64,000 nucleotides of DNA from JBGLNJ01 sp041300525 (GTDB lineage: Bacteria > Chloroflexota > Anaerolineae > Fen-1058), in contig JBGLNJ010000001.1 in NCBI GenBank assembly GCA_041300525.1, positions 4,092,001 to 4,156,000 on the forward strand, written 5' to 3'. Below are positions 43,050-51,561 of the stretch, piece by piece; position 1 is the first letter of the stretch, and each line of letters starts with the position of its first letter. A program made the translations under genes and the position numbers. The notes beneath the pieces are model-generated. The model ran no database searches. It was not told the origin of the DNA and worked only from the letters and a program-made list of their open reading frames with translations.

Positions 43050-44722
43050 GTTACAAGGGCACCATGAGTGAGGCCGAATTGCACATACTGCGCGCTCGTC
43101 TACAGGGAGGTTACATGTCCAAGGCGCGTCGGGGAGAGCTGTGTATCCGGCTGCCTGTGGGCTTTGTCTACGATGCGGCCAGCAAGGTGCAGCTCGACCC
43201 GGATCGCCAGGTTCGAGATATCATTGCGTTGTTCTTCTCCACCTTCGCCCGCACAGGCTCGGCCGGAGACACCTTCCGAACCTTCAACCAGCAGGGCCTC
43301 CAGTTTCCCTGTCGTCCCCCTCATGGACCGCGGATGGGCGAACTGGTCTGGAACGATCTCTCGTATAGCCGAACCCTGGAGGTGCTTCATAATCCGCGCT
43401 ACGCGGGTGCCTTCGTGCTTGGCAGAAGTCGCCAGCGCAAGAACGGCGCTGGCGGAAGGACCACCCGGAAACTGAGCAGGGAGGAGTGGTCGGTGCTGCT
43501 CCACGACATGCACGACAGCTATATCTCTTGGGACGAATTCGAGGAGAATCAACAACGTCTTATAGACAACAACTACCGCACCCGGGGAACCGGAAGCACG
43601 ACGCCGCCCAGGGAAGGAACGGCGTTGCTGCAGGGGATCGCATTGTGCGGCGTATGCGGCAAACGCATGACCGTCCATTATCACCTGCGCAAGGGAGGGC
43701 TTGTCCCTTGGTACTGTTGCTCGCGAGGGCCGATGCGTTGGCATGGGGACAAGTGCCAGGAGATTCCCGGCGCAGTCATAGATGAATCGATTAGCAAGCT
43801 TGTCGTCGAAGCGGTGACCCCCATGGCCCTCGAAGTAGCGCTTTCTGTTCAAGAAGAGCTCGCATCCCGATTTGAAGAGGCGGACCGCCTGCGTCGCGAG
43901 CAAGTCGAGCGCGCACGCTATGATGCGGAAGCGGCCCGTCGTCGATACATGAAAGTCGACCCGGACAACCGCCTGGTTGCCGATACTCTGGAAGCGGACT
44001 GGAACGACAAACTTAGAGTTTTGGGCAAGATCAGGGAAGAGTACGAACGCAGTTGTCAAGACGACAAGCAGCTGCTTGGACCAAAACAGCGCGAGCGCAT
44101 CGAGGCGTTGGCCGCTGATTTCCCCGCGGTTTGGAGTGCGGCATCCACAACAGACAAGGACCGCAAGAGGATGCTTCGGCTTATAATCGAGGATGTTACC
44201 CTGTTCAAGCACCCCGAAGAAATCACTGCACATGCGCGCTTCAGAGGCGGGGCGACCAAGACCCTTTCGGTTGTACGGCCTGTACCGTCATGGAAAACCT
44301 GGCTGACACCTTTACAAGCCGTCAGTGAGATCGACAAGCTTCTCGATCAGCACACCGACTCGGAGATAGCCGAAATACTTAATCAGAAAGGCTACCGCTC
44401 TGGCAAAGGCCTTCGATTCCATAGTAAAATCGTCTCCAAGATCCGACGCGATTATGGTCTGAAAAACAGATATGACCGTTTGCGAGAACGAGGAATGATG
44501 ACAATTGACGAGGTAGCCAAGGCGACCAAAGTGACCCGCCAAACGGTACGGCGCTGGCAAAAAAATGGACTACTGCAGGCTCATCCCTGCAACAACAAGG
44601 GGCTCTATCTCTTCAGTCCAACCCTTATTCCACCGAGAAACCAAAGACCCTCAAGAAAACCAAAACCTGTTGGTGAATCAAATGATCACCAAAGTAGAAA
44701 AGAGGTGCAGTTTGAAGTGTAG
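43016..44722 (+). CDS. Large serine recombinase, 5'-truncated, with C-terminal MerR-like HTH
   Basis: A 568-residue frame. Homology starts at about 43060 with GTMSEAELHILRARLQGG, the very end of the resolvase domain, so the catalytic serine domain is lost. It then has the recombinase domain (LHNPRYAGAFVLGRSRQ), a zinc ribbon (GIALCGVCGKRMTVHY, then CCSRGPMRWHGDKC), a long coiled coil and the complete C-terminal part. That part ends in MTIDEVAKATKVTRQTVRRW, a MerR/excisionase-like helix-turn-helix. The first 15 residues (MYNVKLVFYLSCYK) look unrelated. It could bind DNA but not cut it. Its missing part corresponds to what the divergent recombinase retains, and vice versa. Confidence 0.8.
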   Translation: MYNVKLVFYLSCYKGTMSEAELHILRARLQGGYMSKARRGELCIRLPVGFVYDAASKVQLDPDRQVRDIIALFFSTFARTGSAGDTFRTFNQQGLQFPCRPPHGPRMGELVWNDLSYSRTLEVLHNPRYAGAFVLGRSRQRKNGAGGRTTRKLSREEWSVLLHDMHDSYISWDEFEENQQRLIDNNYRTRGTGSTTPPREGTALLQGIALCGVCGKRMTVHYHLRKGGLVPWYCCSRGPMRWHGDKCQEIPGAVIDESISKLVVEAVTPMALEVALSVQEELASRFEEADRLRREQVERARYDAEAARRRYMKVDPDNRLVADTLEADWNDKLRVLGKIREEYERSCQDDKQLLGPKQRERIEALAADFPAVWSAASTTDKDRKRMLRLIIEDVTLFKHPEEITAHARFRGGATKTLSVVRPVPSWKTWLTPLQAVSEIDKLLDQHTDSEIAEILNQKGYRSGKGLRFHSKIVSKIRRDYGLKNRYDRLRERGMMTIDEVAKATKVTRQTVRRWQKNGLLQAHPCNNKGLYLFSPTLIPPRNQRPSRKPKPVGESNDHQSRKEVQFEV

Positions 44723-44817
44723 CCGTCATTCCAGCGGCGCTTGAGTTTGTAGCGAAGCCTGCCGTCCGGCAAGAGCGAAAGTCTCTCATTTGAGATCGGG
44801 CCGCGCGCAGCATATCT

Positions 44818-44907
44818 TAGTTATGCGGACCCCGGCATTATGCGGACTACCGGGGTTTTTGCAGCGTGGTGATCAGGGTTTGGTCACGTTGGAACTCCGC
44901 ATAACTA
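44818..44907. other. Putative recombination (att/attC-like) site next to the integrase
   Basis: TAGTTATGCGGA (44818-44829) is repeated inverted as TCCGCATAACTA (44896-44907). A further direct copy of TTATGCGGA lies at 44838-44846, and an inner stem ACCCCGG/CCGGGGT runs from 44830 to 44856. The ends carry the GTT...AAC triplets required in integron attC sites, but not the full GTTRRRY consensus. The 90-bp palindrome lies directly 5' of an integron-type integrase gene. The site could alternatively act as its operator or terminator. Confidence 0.5.
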
Positions 44908-44927
44908 TAGACGGACGCAGCGAGGCG

Positions 44928-45974
44928 ATGAGCCGGTCAGGCGGACGAAACTTGCCTGGCCGGAGGGTTGGGATCTTCAATGCCTCGAGTGCTTCGAGCT
45001 TCTCCGTTGGATCGGAGAACACCCAACCCAAAAAACTGCTCGATCAAGTGCGCGATGCCCTCCGCCTCAAGCACTACTCCATCCGCACCGAGCAAGCCTA
45101 TACAGATTGGATCACGCGCTACATCCTGTTCCACAACAAGCGGCACCCCGGCGAGATGGGCGCGCCCGAAATCGAAACCTTCCTCACCCATCTGGCCGTC
45201 AACCGACACGTCGCGGCCTCCACACAGAACCAGGCCCTCAGCGCCCTCCTGTTCCTCTACCGCGAGGTGCTCGCCATAGACCTCGCATCGTTTGAAATAA
45301 CTTGGGCCAAAAAACCCAAGCGTCTGCCCACCGTCCTGACCAAGGAAGAAGCCCGCGCCGTCATCACCGCCATGTCCGGCACAGACCAACTCGTCACCCA
45401 ACTGCTCTATGGTACCGGACTGCGGCTCATCGAATGTCTCCGCCTGCGAGTCAAAGACATAGATTTTGGCTATCGCCAGATCACCGTGCGCGACGGCAAA
45501 GGCGAGGTAGACCGCATCACCATGCTCCCCGCGAGCTTGATCGAGCCTCTTAACCAGCACTTGGCGCGCGTCAAATTGCTCTACCTAAAAGACCTGAATG
45601 AAGGTCGCGGCGACGTTTACCTCCCCTACGCGCTCGAAACAAAATACCCCAACGCAAACAAGGAATGGGGCTGGCAATATGTCTTCCCCGCCAAGAGCAC
45701 TTCCCCAGACCCCCGCTCCGGCGCCGTGCGCCGTCATCACCTCGGCGAAAGTGGCCCGCAGAGAGCCATCCGCTCGGCAGCCAAACTAGTGGGCCTCGCC
45801 AAGCCCGTCGGCCCGCACACCTTTCGCCATAGCTTTGCCACCCACGTGCTCGAAGCCGGCTACGACATCCGCACCGTCCAAGAACTCCTCGGCCACAAGG
45901 ACGTCAAGACCACCATGATCTACACCCACGTCCTGAACCGGGGAGGGTTAGCGGTCCGCAGCCCGCTCGATTAA
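44928..45974 (+). CDS. intI: Integron-type tyrosine recombinase (IntI-like)
   Basis: A tyrosine integrase of about 348 residues. The SAM-like N-terminal domain is KLLDQVRDALRLKHYSIRTE, and the catalytic domain contains LLYGTGLRLIECLRLRVKDI (Arg), HTFRHSFATHVLEAGYDIRT (His-x-x-Arg), LLGHKDVKTTMIYTHV (His and nucleophile Tyr). The integron-specific insert is present: NKEWGWQYVFPA, then DPRSGAVRRHHLGES. The start is uncertain. The ATG at 44928 has a GAGG site and lies after the att-like palindrome; the frame is open back to 44790. No cassette array with attC repeats is visible beside it. Confidence 0.88.
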   Translation: MSRSGGRNLPGRRVGIFNASSASSFSVGSENTQPKKLLDQVRDALRLKHYSIRTEQAYTDWITRYILFHNKRHPGEMGAPEIETFLTHLAVNRHVAASTQNQALSALLFLYREVLAIDLASFEITWAKKPKRLPTVLTKEEARAVITAMSGTDQLVTQLLYGTGLRLIECLRLRVKDIDFGYRQITVRDGKGEVDRITMLPASLIEPLNQHLARVKLLYLKDLNEGRGDVYLPYALETKYPNANKEWGWQYVFPAKSTSPDPRSGAVRRHHLGESGPQRAIRSAAKLVGLAKPVGPHTFRHSFATHVLEAGYDIRTVQELLGHKDVKTTMIYTHVLNRGGLAVRSPLD

Positions 45975-46053
45975 GCTCAATACCCGTGAATGAACTGCCG
46001 TCACGGCTCCCAGATTAAGGCTCATTGGGAATCGCCGTGATGTCTGCCCGACT

Positions 46054-46080
46054 GTAGGACAAATTGGCAATTTGTCCTAC
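46054..46080. repeat. 27-bp GTAGGACAA-family palindrome
   Basis: GTAGGACAAATTG and CAATTTGTCCTAC are perfect complements around one base. A sister copy with compensating changes (G/C for A/T in both arms) lies inside topA at 52741-52767. Confidence 0.85.
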
Positions 46081-46150
46081 ACGCTGCCGCCAAATATGGG
46101 GGCGTATCACGGCAAATCCCAGAGAGCCCAGATTAACGCCACGGCGCAAG

Positions 46151-46197
46151 GACGCCAAGACGCAAAGCCAACAATCAAGCCTTTGCGACTTGGCGTC
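46151..46197. repeat. GACGCCAAG-family palindrome
   Basis: GACGCCAAGACGCAAAG (46151-46167) pairs with CTTTGCGACTTGGCGTC (46181-46197) with one mismatch. It resembles the ACGCAAAG-containing palindrome at 9153-9216. Confidence 0.75.
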
Positions 46198-46262
46198 AAA
46201 ACGATTCATTCACGGGTATTGCCAAGCTCCCCGCCAAGTGTCCAATCTCCAATCCCCAATCC

Positions 46263-48476
46263 CTAATCCCCCTTCATCCTTCGCAATTTCCGCAACACCC
46301 GATCCGGCGTGAGCGGGAAATCGTCGAACCACACGCCGGTGGCGTCGTGGACGGCGGCAGTGACGGCCGGCGTCAGCGGCAGAAAGGGCATCTCGCCCAC
46401 GCCGCGCGCGCCGAATGGGCCGATGGGGTCGGGGTATTCCAGGATGAGCGAGTTCACCTCTTGCGGCACGTCGAGCACGGTGGGGATGAGATACGTGCTG
46501 AGGTAGGGCGTGAGCGTGCGGCCGTCTTTCTGCGCAAAATCCTCCAAGATGGCATAGCCCTGCGCCTGGACGATCGCGCCCTCGATCTGTCCCCGCACCG
46601 ATTGCGGGTTGATCGCCGTGCCCACATCGTCGGCGCACCACACGCGCAGCAGCCGCACGTGGCCTGTCTCGATGTCCACCTCCACCTCGGCCACCTGCGC
46701 CACGTAACCGTAGGCAAAGTTCGGCTCGCTCTTGCCGGTTTCGGGATCGTAGGGCGTGGTCTTGGGCGGGCGATATTGATACGTCCCGATCGCGGGGCGT
46801 TCCGCTTCGCGTCCGCGCCATTTCTTGAGCGCCAACTCGGCCGCGCCCAGGATCGAATTGCCGGCCATGAACGTCATGCGGCTGGCGGATGCGCTCCCCG
46901 AGTCGGCGGTAGTGACCGTGTCCGAAACGACGAGCTTGATCTTTTCGAAGGGCAGTTCGAGCGCCTCGGCGGCCATCTGCGCCAAGACGGTGTGCGCGCC
47001 CTGGCCGCAGTCCGCGCCGGAATGATACACAATCGCTTCCTCGATCTCGGTCGCGCCGCGCAACTCGATTTTGGCCGTACACTGTTCCGGCGCGCCAAAT
47101 GAAAAGCCGACGTTCTTGTACCCGCAAGCGTAGCCGATGCCGTAACGCTTATTCTTTTGAGTGCAAGACGGCGCGTGCGGTCGCCGCCAATGGTCGCCCT
47201 CACGCTTCCATCCGCCGTCCAGCGCGGCGTGCTCGGCCACCTGGAGCATAGAGACGCCGCGCGGCAGCGGCGTGCCGACGGAAAGCAGCGACCCCTCGCG
47301 CAGGATGTTTTTCAGCCGCAGCTCCACGGCGTCCATCCCCAGTTTTTCCGCCAGCTTGTTCATTTGCTGTTCTGCGGCGAACAAGCCCTGCGGCCCGCCA
47401 AAGCCCCGGAACGCGCCGCACGGGATGTTGTTGGTGTACACGCCGTAGGTATCCACCTTGACGTTGGGAATTTCATACGGCCCGGTGCACATCAACGTCG
47501 CGTTGCCCAGCACTTTGGTGCTGGTGGACGCGTATGCCCCGGCGTCGCCGATGGCTTCGACTTCGGCGGCGACGAGTTGGCCGTCTTTCGTCGCGCCCCA
47601 GCGGGTCTTGAAGAACATCGCGTGACGCTTGTGGTGCCCGATGATGGACTCTTCGCGGCTCCACACGATCTTGACCGGGCGATTGACTCCTCGCTGCGCG
47701 AGGCGCCATGCGGCCAGCGCCAGAATGATCTGCACCGACATGTCCTCGCGCCCGCCGAACGCGCCACCGATGGCGGGATAGATCACGCGCACTTGTTCCT
47801 TTTGCAGATTCAGCGCGTGCGCGATCTGCGCCTGGTCCTCGTGCGTCCACTGGCCGGCCACCTGCACCGTCACGCCGCCTTCCTCGTCCAGGTAGGCCAG
47901 GCCCGCTTCGGGCTGCAGGAAGGCGTGCTCCTGGAATGGCGTGTGATACATCCCTTCCACGATCACGTCGGCCTGCCGGAATGTCGCGTCCACGTCACCC
48001 TTGCGGATGCGGTAGTGAACCAGCACGTTGTTTTCCTTGCCGCGCGAAGCGTGGAGTTGCGGCGCGCCGAGCTGCATCGCCTGGCGCGGATCGGACACGA
48101 CGGGCAAGTCTTCGTACTCCACCTCGATCAGGTCGCGCGCGCGGGCGGCTTGCTTTTCCGTCTCTGCCACCACGAGCGCCACTTTTTCGCCGATCCAGCG
48201 CACAGTGTCGCTGGCGAGCACCGGCGCGTCGAACGTGATCAGCCCGAACTCATTGACCGGCACATCCTTCGCCGTCAACACAGCCACGACGCCCGGCGCG
48301 GCTTGTGCGCGGCGAGTGTCGAGCCGCTTGATGCGCGCGTGAGGCCGTCGCGCAAACAGCACCTTCATGTGGAGCATCCCCGGCATCGTCAGATCGCCGG
48401 GATAGAGCGTCGCGCCGGTGACCTTGCCCACGGCGTCCACGCGGGCCAGAGATTGACCGATCGAGTTGTCTGCCAT
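46263..48476 (-). CDS. Molybdenum hydroxylase large subunit (xanthine dehydrogenase family)
   Basis: A 737-residue molybdopterin-binding subunit of the xanthine dehydrogenase/CO dehydrogenase family, full length. Landmarks are VDAVGKVTGATLYPGDL at the start, IGGAFGGREDMS, CGAFRGFGGPQGLFAAEQQM, GADCGQGAHTVLAQMAAEAL, DVGTAINPQSVRGQIEGA and GPFGARGVGEMPFLP, with the Glu that acts as general base. The start at 48476 follows GAGGAAG and comes just after the upstream stop. The FeS and FAD subunits expected beside it are not in the window. Substrates (xanthine, aldehydes, nicotinate and others) cannot be told apart. The C-terminal side ends cleanly before the palindromic region. Confidence 0.87.
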   Translation of the reverse strand: MADNSIGQSLARVDAVGKVTGATLYPGDLTMPGMLHMKVLFARRPHARIKRLDTRRAQAAPGVVAVLTAKDVPVNEFGLITFDAPVLASDTVRWIGEKVALVVAETEKQAARARDLIEVEYEDLPVVSDPRQAMQLGAPQLHASRGKENNVLVHYRIRKGDVDATFRQADVIVEGMYHTPFQEHAFLQPEAGLAYLDEEGGVTVQVAGQWTHEDQAQIAHALNLQKEQVRVIYPAIGGAFGGREDMSVQIILALAAWRLAQRGVNRPVKIVWSREESIIGHHKRHAMFFKTRWGATKDGQLVAAEVEAIGDAGAYASTSTKVLGNATLMCTGPYEIPNVKVDTYGVYTNNIPCGAFRGFGGPQGLFAAEQQMNKLAEKLGMDAVELRLKNILREGSLLSVGTPLPRGVSMLQVAEHAALDGGWKREGDHWRRPHAPSCTQKNKRYGIGYACGYKNVGFSFGAPEQCTAKIELRGATEIEEAIVYHSGADCGQGAHTVLAQMAAEALELPFEKIKLVVSDTVTTADSGSASASRMTFMAGNSILGAAELALKKWRGREAERPAIGTYQYRPPKTTPYDPETGKSEPNFAYGYVAQVAEVEVDIETGHVRLLRVWCADDVGTAINPQSVRGQIEGAIVQAQGYAILEDFAQKDGRTLTPYLSTYLIPTVLDVPQEVNSLILEYPDPIGPFGARGVGEMPFLPLTPAVTAAVHDATGVWFDDFPLTPDRVLRKLRRMKGD

Positions 48477-48478
48477 GT

Positions 48479-49555
48479 CTACTTCCTCTTGTACATGCCG
48501 TCTTTGTCGAATTCTTCTTGCGGGGGCAGGGGGAACAGAATCCCCGAAATCAGCACGATAAAGAACTGGAGCAGGATGAACGCCAACACGCCGACCGCGA
48601 TCTGGATGGGCCGTATCGGCGCCTGCGGCAGGAGCGGCGCGTACCAACTAGCGGGGATGGGCGCATAGTCGCCCAGCGGCACGTTGAGGGGCAGCCACGC
48701 GCCCAGCCAGACCGAAAAGCCCATCGCGATAAAAATCAAGAGCATCTGCAACGGATTGGCTTTTTGGGGGGCGGCCTTGCGGCGGCGCCGTGTGCTGTCA
48801 GCTTTGAATCCAAACTGTTCCAGCAATTCCACTGCCGCGCTGTTTGTCTTGGGGGCGATGACGGTCGGTATGCCGTCGTAGGGCAAGGACAGAGCCGCGT
48901 GAAGCAATGCTTGAGCATCCTCTGCGCGCCTGGCTGCCCATGGCCCTATCCGTCGCGATTGCGCCAGGGCATAACCTGAGACCTGTCCTGCTTCGTCGCG
49001 GACGAGAAATGCCCGGTCGGCGTAATCGGCAAGCAGGGCGCGCAACACGTTCGACCGATTCGCCCCGAAAATGGGTGTGTCAAAATCACAGACCGCCTGG
49101 ATATCCTGCGGTTGCAATGGATGGACACCCTGGGGTGGCTGGAGGGCGTGTGCGGCGTCATGTCGCTGAAACACGCAAGCCTGGTCGCACTCGACAAAAC
49201 CAAAGTGGGCATAGACAGGTGCGCCCAACTCGGTGGCGTCCAGGAGCGACGCGGGTGTGCCGCGTGTGTCAAGCCATGTGAGGAGGTGTTGCATCAGCGC
49301 GTGTCCGATGCCCCGGCGTTGGAATTTGGGATGGACCGCCATCATGCCGATGTAGGCAAACGGACCATAATCCACTGCTTCGACCATTCCCGCCGGCGCA
49401 TCGCGAAATGTTGCCGCAAAGAAAGCTTCTGGTTGCAGCCTGAGGATACGCTGGATTTCTCTGCTTTTGTCTTCTGATACGTTGAAGGCGGACTGGAAAA
49501 TCTCGACGGCGACAGGAATATCCGCCTCGACCATGTTCCGAATGGCAATATCCAT
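48479..49555 (-). CDS. GNAT acetyltransferase (YitH-like two-domain) joined to a small membrane protein
   Basis: Residues 1-130 are a classical GNAT domain (AIRNMVEADIPVAVEIF, IGMMAVHPKFQRRGIGHALM with the acetyl-CoA loop). Residues 140-245 are a YitH-type second domain ending NSAAVELLEQFGFK. After this the chain continues RRRRKAAPQKANPLQ into two membrane helices (MLLIFIAMGFSVWLGAWL; VGVLAFILLQFFIVLISGIL), a different protein whose start is missing. The junction is near 48815. The membrane part ends 3 bp before the molybdenum hydroxylase start and was probably its operon neighbour. The start at the Met of MDIAIRN is provisional, since no strong ribosome site is visible. Confidence 0.65.
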   Translation of the reverse strand: MDIAIRNMVEADIPVAVEIFQSAFNVSEDKSREIQRILRLQPEAFFAATFRDAPAGMVEAVDYGPFAYIGMMAVHPKFQRRGIGHALMQHLLTWLDTRGTPASLLDATELGAPVYAHFGFVECDQACVFQRHDAAHALQPPQGVHPLQPQDIQAVCDFDTPIFGANRSNVLRALLADYADRAFLVRDEAGQVSGYALAQSRRIGPWAARRAEDAQALLHAALSLPYDGIPTVIAPKTNSAAVELLEQFGFKADSTRRRRKAAPQKANPLQMLLIFIAMGFSVWLGAWLPLNVPLGDYAPIPASWYAPLLPQAPIRPIQIAVGVLAFILLQFFIVLISGILFPLPPQEEFDKDGMYKRK

Positions 49556-49601
49556 CGTGGCTGTCTTTTTTCCGACAGAAACTAGTTGAATCGTATTGCC
49601 T

Positions 49602-50492
49602 TCAAGGGTTGATCCCAGCACTCTTTATCAAGCGGTCAATCTCTGCCCGCGCATCGGGCTTGAGCGGAAGCAAGGGCCGCCGTGTTGGGCCGCCGAAAAA
49701 GCCGACTCTATCCATCGCGTACTTGAGGCCCGGCACTCCAAAGCGGGCCGTGATCGCGTCGTTTATTTCTGCCAACGAAAGCTGAAGCTTGGCCGCTTCT
49801 TCTCGACGACCGGCCAGGAAAACATCCACCACTTGGCGCAAGGGCGTCGCCGCAATATTCGCCAGCGCCATGATGCCGCCGACCGCGCCCAGGCTCAAGA
49901 AAGGCAGCAAGGCGCTGCCCGTTCCGGCAAATACCTGAAAATCGGGGCGAGCGCCTAGCACGCGCGCGATTTTGACCACGTTGGCGCTGCTGTCTTTCAC
50001 GCCCACGATGCGTGGGTGTTCTGCCATTGCCAGCAAAGTGGCCGGGGCAAAGTCAATGCCCGTGAACGCAGGCACGTTGTAGACCAGGAGCGGGATGGGC
50101 GACGCGTCGGCGACAGCGCGATAGTGCGCCACCAGCACATCGTGCGTCAACGATTGCTTGTAGAAAAAAGGCGGTAGAACCAGGGCGGCCCCGGCTCCAA
50201 GCTCTGCCGCTTTTTGTGTCAGTTCGATGGTCTCGGCAGTAGTCTCGACGCCGGTGCCGGCGATCAGCCGCTTGCCGGTTCCTTTCAACACCTCCGCGCA
50301 CACCTTCCAGATTTGGATGCGTTCCGCTTGAGTCAGATAGGTCGCTTCGCTGTTGGAGCCGGGCATCACGATGCCGTCCAAAGGTTGAGCGATCCATTTC
50401 CGCAAATTGAATTCTAGCTTGTCAAAAGCGACCTTTTCGTCGTCTGTAAAGGGCGTGGGAATGGGAGGGTACAATCCCGCTAGGCTTGTCAT
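49602..50492 (-). CDS. DapA-family aldolase (dihydrodipicolinate synthase-like)
   Basis: A 296-residue class I aldolase TIM barrel. It starts LYPPIPTPFTDDEKVAFDKL, with the phosphate/carboxylate loop at VMPGSNSEATYLT, Tyr in LLVYNVPAFTG and the Schiff-base Lys in IVGVKDSSANV. GSNSEA in place of the GTTGE of true DapA suggests a catabolic member (keto-deoxy-sugar, hydroxy-oxoglutarate or N-acetylneuraminate type) rather than lysine synthesis. It lies upstream of the GNAT gene and downstream of a hydroxyacid dehydrogenase and a Gfo/Idh/MocA dehydrogenase on the same strand, fitting a sugar-acid pathway. Confidence 0.82.
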   Translation of the reverse strand: MTSLAGLYPPIPTPFTDDEKVAFDKLEFNLRKWIAQPLDGIVMPGSNSEATYLTQAERIQIWKVCAEVLKGTGKRLIAGTGVETTAETIELTQKAAELGAGAALVLPPFFYKQSLTHDVLVAHYRAVADASPIPLLVYNVPAFTGIDFAPATLLAMAEHPRIVGVKDSSANVVKIARVLGARPDFQVFAGTGSALLPFLSLGAVGGIMALANIAATPLRQVVDVFLAGRREEAAKLQLSLAEINDAITARFGVPGLKYAMDRVGFFGGPTRRPLLPLKPDARAEIDRLIKSAGINP

Positions 50493-50507
50493 TACATGAT
50501 CCTTTCT

Positions 50508-51548
50508 CTAGTACAAGAGTTCAGTGTTTAGAACGTTACGCAGAGGCTCGCCGTTCAAAAAGCGGCGCAGGTTATCGCAGAACAGGTCCATGATCCGCCC
50601 GTTCTCTCTGTCGCTGGTGCTGGCCGAGTGTGGACTGACCAAGACGTTGGGCATCTCCCAGAGTGGGCTGCTGGGCGGCAGCGGCTCTTCGGTGAACACA
50701 TCCAGCGCAGCCCCGCTCAAGTGACCGGAGCGCAGCGCCTCGATGAGGGCAGATTCGTCCACCACCATACCCCGCGCAATGTTGATGAAATACGCGCCGC
50801 GCGGCAAGAGCGCCAGTTCCTTTGCGCCGATCATCTTTTCTGTCTGGGGAGTGTGGGGCACGCTCAGAGTGAGCACGTCGGCCAGCGGCAGCATCGCGTG
50901 AAGCTGGCCTAGTTCGTAATAGCGATCCACGACTTGGGGCGAAGGTTTGACATCGGCGCCGATGACGGTCATGCCCAACGCGCGGCATAGACGCGCGATC
51001 TCAGACCCGACCCGCCCCAGGCCCACAATCGCCAACGTGCGCCCTTCCAGGTCGGTGCCCGCGTAGCGCTCCCAGTGTTTGCGCTCCTGATCGTGCATCA
51101 TGCGCATCAGTCCCTTGTAGTGCATGAGCATCGCCATCACAACGAACTCGGCCAATGGCCTGGCGTGGACGCCGCTGGAGGTCGTAAAGACGGTATTCGG
51201 CATACGCCGATCGTAGCCCATGCGTTTGACAAACTGGCCGATGCCGGCGCTGGTGGATTGAACCCAGCGCACGTGCGGCGCAAGCTCCGGCAAGTCCTGG
51301 CGATGCGTGTGATCAAAATCAAAGAGGATGTCGGCCTGGGCCAACAGCTTGCGCCAGCGAGCTTCCTGTTCCGGTGCGCGCTCGTGTGGGGCGGTATGAT
51401 CGGCCGCGTAGCGTGGCTTGCCGAGCAGTTCCGGCTCGTAAATCACGTGGAGACGACCATCTACCTGGTGGATGCGTTCCACATGCTCTGGTTCCAAATA
51501 GCTGGTGATGAGAAGAGTGTAGGTGGGCTTGGTATTATCTGTGTTCAT
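50508..51548 (-). CDS. D-2-hydroxyacid dehydrogenase
   Basis: A 346-residue NAD(P)-dependent 2-hydroxyacid dehydrogenase. The Rossmann motif is LAIVGLGRVGSEIARLCRAL. Catalytic residues follow in order: Arg in YFINIARGMVVDESAL, Glu in DVFTEEPLPPSSPLW and His in VLVSPHSASTSD. The N-terminal half (WVQSTSAGIGQFV, then FTTSSGVHARPLAEFVVMA) matches the family. It starts 14 bp after the Gfo/Idh/MocA stop and ends 15 bp before the aldolase start, so the three form an operon that probably reduces or oxidises hydroxypyruvate/glyoxylate-type products. Confidence 0.86.
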   Translation of the reverse strand: MNTDNTKPTYTLLITSYLEPEHVERIHQVDGRLHVIYEPELLGKPRYAADHTAPHERAPEQEARWRKLLAQADILFDFDHTHRQDLPELAPHVRWVQSTSAGIGQFVKRMGYDRRMPNTVFTTSSGVHARPLAEFVVMAMLMHYKGLMRMMHDQERKHWERYAGTDLEGRTLAIVGLGRVGSEIARLCRALGMTVIGADVKPSPQVVDRYYELGQLHAMLPLADVLTLSVPHTPQTEKMIGAKELALLPRGAYFINIARGMVVDESALIEALRSGHLSGAALDVFTEEPLPPSSPLWEMPNVLVSPHSASTSDRENGRIMDLFCDNLRRFLNGEPLRNVLNTELLY

Positions 51549-51561
51549 GGTTGATCCTTCG

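Larger units (their letters stand above)
45979..46221. repeat. Nested palindromic element downstream of intI
   Basis: The outer arms CAATACCCGTGAATGA (45979-45994) and TCATTCACGGGTATTG (46206-46221) are perfect inverted repeats. Inside, TTGGGAATCGCCGTGAT (near 46025) pairs with ATCACGGCAAATCCCAG (near 46108). Two further palindromes, at 46054-46080 and 46151-46197, look inserted into this larger one. The segment has no coding potential I trust and has the form of a MITE that has accumulated smaller repeats. Confidence 0.6.

Noticed and set aside
44818..44907. Canonical attC (59-base element)
   Set aside because: Core sites read GTTATGC/GCATAAC rather than GTTRRRY/RYYYAAC and no cassette is attached, so I report only an att-like site.
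47157..48668. 503-residue plus-strand open frame
   Set aside because: It is antisense of the molybdenum hydroxylase, which has all family motifs on the other strand.
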